A stretch of DNA of 64,000 nucleotides from Apodospora peruviana (Eukaryota > Ascomycota > Sordariomycetes > Sordariales > Lasiosphaeriaceae), in the NCBI GenBank assembly GCA_033439685.1, contig JAUEDM010000004.1, forward strand, positions 4,278,001 to 4,342,000, written 5' to 3'. The notes under the pieces were generated by a model, which was given only the letters and a program-made list of their open reading frames with translations, ran no database searches and was not told the DNA's origin. The translations under genes were made by a program, and so were the position numbers. This document shows positions 62,015 to 64,000 of this stretch, one piece after another (the first letter of the stretch is position 1; the number at the start of each line of letters is the position of its first letter).

Positions 62015-62906
62015 ACTCCTAATGCATACAGTCTCGGAACTCTGGACCAGTACGATGGGATAATGCCAGAGTCCGGGACCATAATTGCTTCTACGAGACA
62101 TGAGACACGACAGACCGATCCGCGCGGCTGGATACCTACCTAATTCATCTTCATCTTCCCCCTTTTTTTGGTGCAGGGTTGGTGTTTGATTGCTCTGGAG
62201 GACAAAAATTTGGGTCAAATCATCAAGCGCAGGTTTCGAGGGACGCTTGATGAGGAGGCACGTTGAGCTATGCTTGTGGTATTTTAGGCGGGATGCAAAG
62301 GGTGCATTTGCTTGTCGCGTTGTAGATAAGATGCATTCATGACTGTTATACTCTTCGACATGAATACTCCGCCGGGGCTTGTTCCCAGGGCTTTTGTGGT
62401 TTTGCGTTTTGCTTGCTTTGAACATTTTAGGGAGGGGGGCGGATTCTTGCTCCTAATTCAACTTCACCTGGAGACAATTAATTACCAACTTTGCACATCT
62501 GTACGTCTTGCTCTCTCTATGTTTGTGTTCAAATTCTGCACGTGGTTACCCCTCGAGGACATTGCGATCAAGTAGAAGGTATTGCGCCTGCTGGAGGGTT
62601 ACAACATGTTGTAATACATTGCTTCTTCGTGATCAGTTCTTCAGACTCGGTCGGTCTGTGTTTCGACAACTGCGGTGCGGGGTGGAGCGAACATGAGGCA
62701 TTGTTCGATGCATGTTTCATGGGCACGCGAGATTTTATGGGCACGCGTTTGCGCCAATAGGTGGTGGCCACGCCATTTGTGATCAAGTATGACAACACAC
62801 AACACACGCGATACTCGCCAAAGTCTAAAGGGGCTAGAGGTTGCCAACAACGACACTGCCTGCAGTGCTTGGGGGTCACAACAGTAAGAACAGCGGGACT
62901 GGTGGC

Positions 62907-62932
62907 TTTTTTTTTTTTTTTTTTTTTTTTTT
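62907..62932. repeat. Poly-T homopolymer (26 nt)
   Basis: Twenty-six consecutive T, the longest homopolymer in the window. The exact length is likely to vary or be misread. Confidence 0.9.
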
Positions 62933-63130
62933 GTGGCAGGCGGGGGTGGGAGGGGGATATCAATGTGGGCTCGGCCAAACCAAGATTTACTACCTATGTA
63001 AGAAAGCCAGCTGCTTGGTTTGGGAGTGAGGTGGATGATTTAACCGGGACTTTTACTTTTAATTGTTGTGGATTTTTCCCGGATATTGAACCAAGATTTG
63101 ATGATGTGATGCACATATGATTCGGTTGTT

Positions 63131-63366
63131 GCCGTCCGTTCGTGAGACAGTGGGAGCAGATCGTCTTATGCTTAGGTAGGTTGGAGTAGGTTGGAGCGAG
63201 CTAGGTACATGATCTGTTCTTCCCGTCCGTGTTCGTGGGAGATCGTCTTATGTTTATCCGTAGGTTGGATGGAGAGTGGACGAGCTACATGATCTGTTTC
63301 TTCCCGTCCGTGTTTCGTGGGAGATCGTCTTATGCTTTTCTTGGGTTTGGAGCGGCGAGAGCGGAC
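63131..63366. repeat. Tandem minisatellite, about 82-bp unit, nearly three copies
   Basis: Each unit begins CCCGTCCGTGTTCGTGGGAG, continues ATCGTCTTATG and a GTTGGA-rich part, and ends ACATGATCTGTTTCTT. Units start near 63131, 63221 and 63303. The first is the most diverged and slightly longer, and the third is cut short. The second and third share long identical blocks, so duplication is fairly recent. Confidence 0.85.
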
Positions 63367-63533
63367 CAGCATTGGTGGCGGCACGGCTGGGCGAAGTTTC
63401 CAAGTGCTGAGTGAGTCATTCCGTCAGTAAGTCATGGTAAGATCTAATTCTGTGATGCGGCATATCCGTCCGTATGTTGGTTGGTGCTGGGAGGAACATC
63501 ATTATTGAACATGAAGATTTGAGGTGACTGGGC

Positions 63534-63569
<36 letters not shown>
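63534..63569. repeat. (TGT)n trinucleotide microsatellite
   Basis: Twelve uninterrupted TGT/GTT units, the longest trinucleotide array in the window. Confidence 0.95.
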
Positions 63570-64000
63570 GGGATGGATCTCATTATATGAGTCAACAGAA
63601 GAAAACAAATGATTGCGAAAGGGGGGCCCTGCAAGAGGTGTTTTTGGGGTAATATATCGTACATACATAACGAAGTACGTGTATAGTGTTTGGCTGCGCA
63701 TGTAATATCTATGCAAGGGAACTGGGACGAGAGTAGATCTGGGGAATGTGTGCCGGTAGGTTATGTTGGTTTGCATGCGGGAAGCTTACGAACATGTTGT
63801 TGTGGTGTGTCAGCCCGTCAACGTCTCATGCCGTGGTGGTTTGCTCTTTTTGCCGCGTTTCATCTGGGTGACTGAACTTCTTGACCAATTTCAGAGCGCT
63901 TGGTATGTAGATAAGTGACTGAATCCGGCACTCCCAATCTCACACTCCGCGCGGGCGTCCCCGTGGTGTGCTTTGCTTGCAAAGTATGTACCCGTCACCT

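Larger units (their letters stand above)
62015..64000. other. Repeat-bearing right end without a gene
   Basis: After the 3' UTR of the GPI-protein gene no gene-like frame is seen. The stretch holds a 26-nt T run, an imperfect minisatellite and a (TGT)n array, annotated separately. A gene starting beyond the window edge cannot be excluded. Confidence 0.5.

Noticed and set aside
1..64000. 5S rRNA genes, CRISPR arrays, LTRs, transposase or reverse-transcriptase motifs
   Set aside because: Looked for by eye on both strands and not seen; degraded copies could be missed without alignment tools.

Overview
This is nuclear DNA from a filamentous ascomycete, most likely a Sordariomycete and probably Sordariales-like. 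The evidence is short introns (53-84 nt) with GT..AG ends and CTGAC/CTAAC-type branch sites, an intron-containing tRNA, and fungal regulators (Cre1 and an Ndt80-family factor of the VIB-1/XprG class). No bacterial or viral genes, CRISPR arrays or intact transposons were seen. Identities come from reading motifs by eye; no database search was run.

Layout. 1-6.1 kb holds no convincing gene and ends in the cre1 promoter/leader. cre1 (6112-7368, +) is intronless. About 13 kb without a supportable protein gene follows, with microsatellites and no clear remnants. From 20.3 to 31.1 kb is a compact cluster: a small lipid-anchored-type protein (-), a BTB-bromodomain fusion protein (+), the mitochondrial import subunit Tim21 (-), the ArfGAP Glo3 (+, head to head with tim21), a tRNA-Thr(CGU) with intron (-), and a leucine-rich protein of unknown function (-). 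From 31 to 44.6 kb is another gene-poor block with one possible decayed or multi-exon gene near 34-35 kb. A vib-1/xprG-like NDT80 transcription factor (+) lies at about 45.2-47.0 kb with an unresolved 5' end. A third gene-poor block leads to a small broken gene at 58.8-59.3 kb. A secreted, cysteine-rich, probably GPI-anchored protein gene (+) lies at 61.3-62.0 kb, followed by a microsatellite- and minisatellite-rich end.

How the genes relate. Two global regulators of carbon and secreted-hydrolase expression (cre1 and the vib-1-like gene) lie within 40 kb of each other, each beside 12-14 kb of apparently gene-free sequence. Between them is an ordinary housekeeping cluster: mitochondrial protein import, COPI vesicle traffic and a tRNA. 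The most unusual protein is the BTB-bromodomain fusion, whose bromodomain has Trp where the acetyl-lysine-binding Asn is expected. I did not find evidence of a wholly new multi-gene system. Intron junctions were worked out by hand and checked for reading frame.
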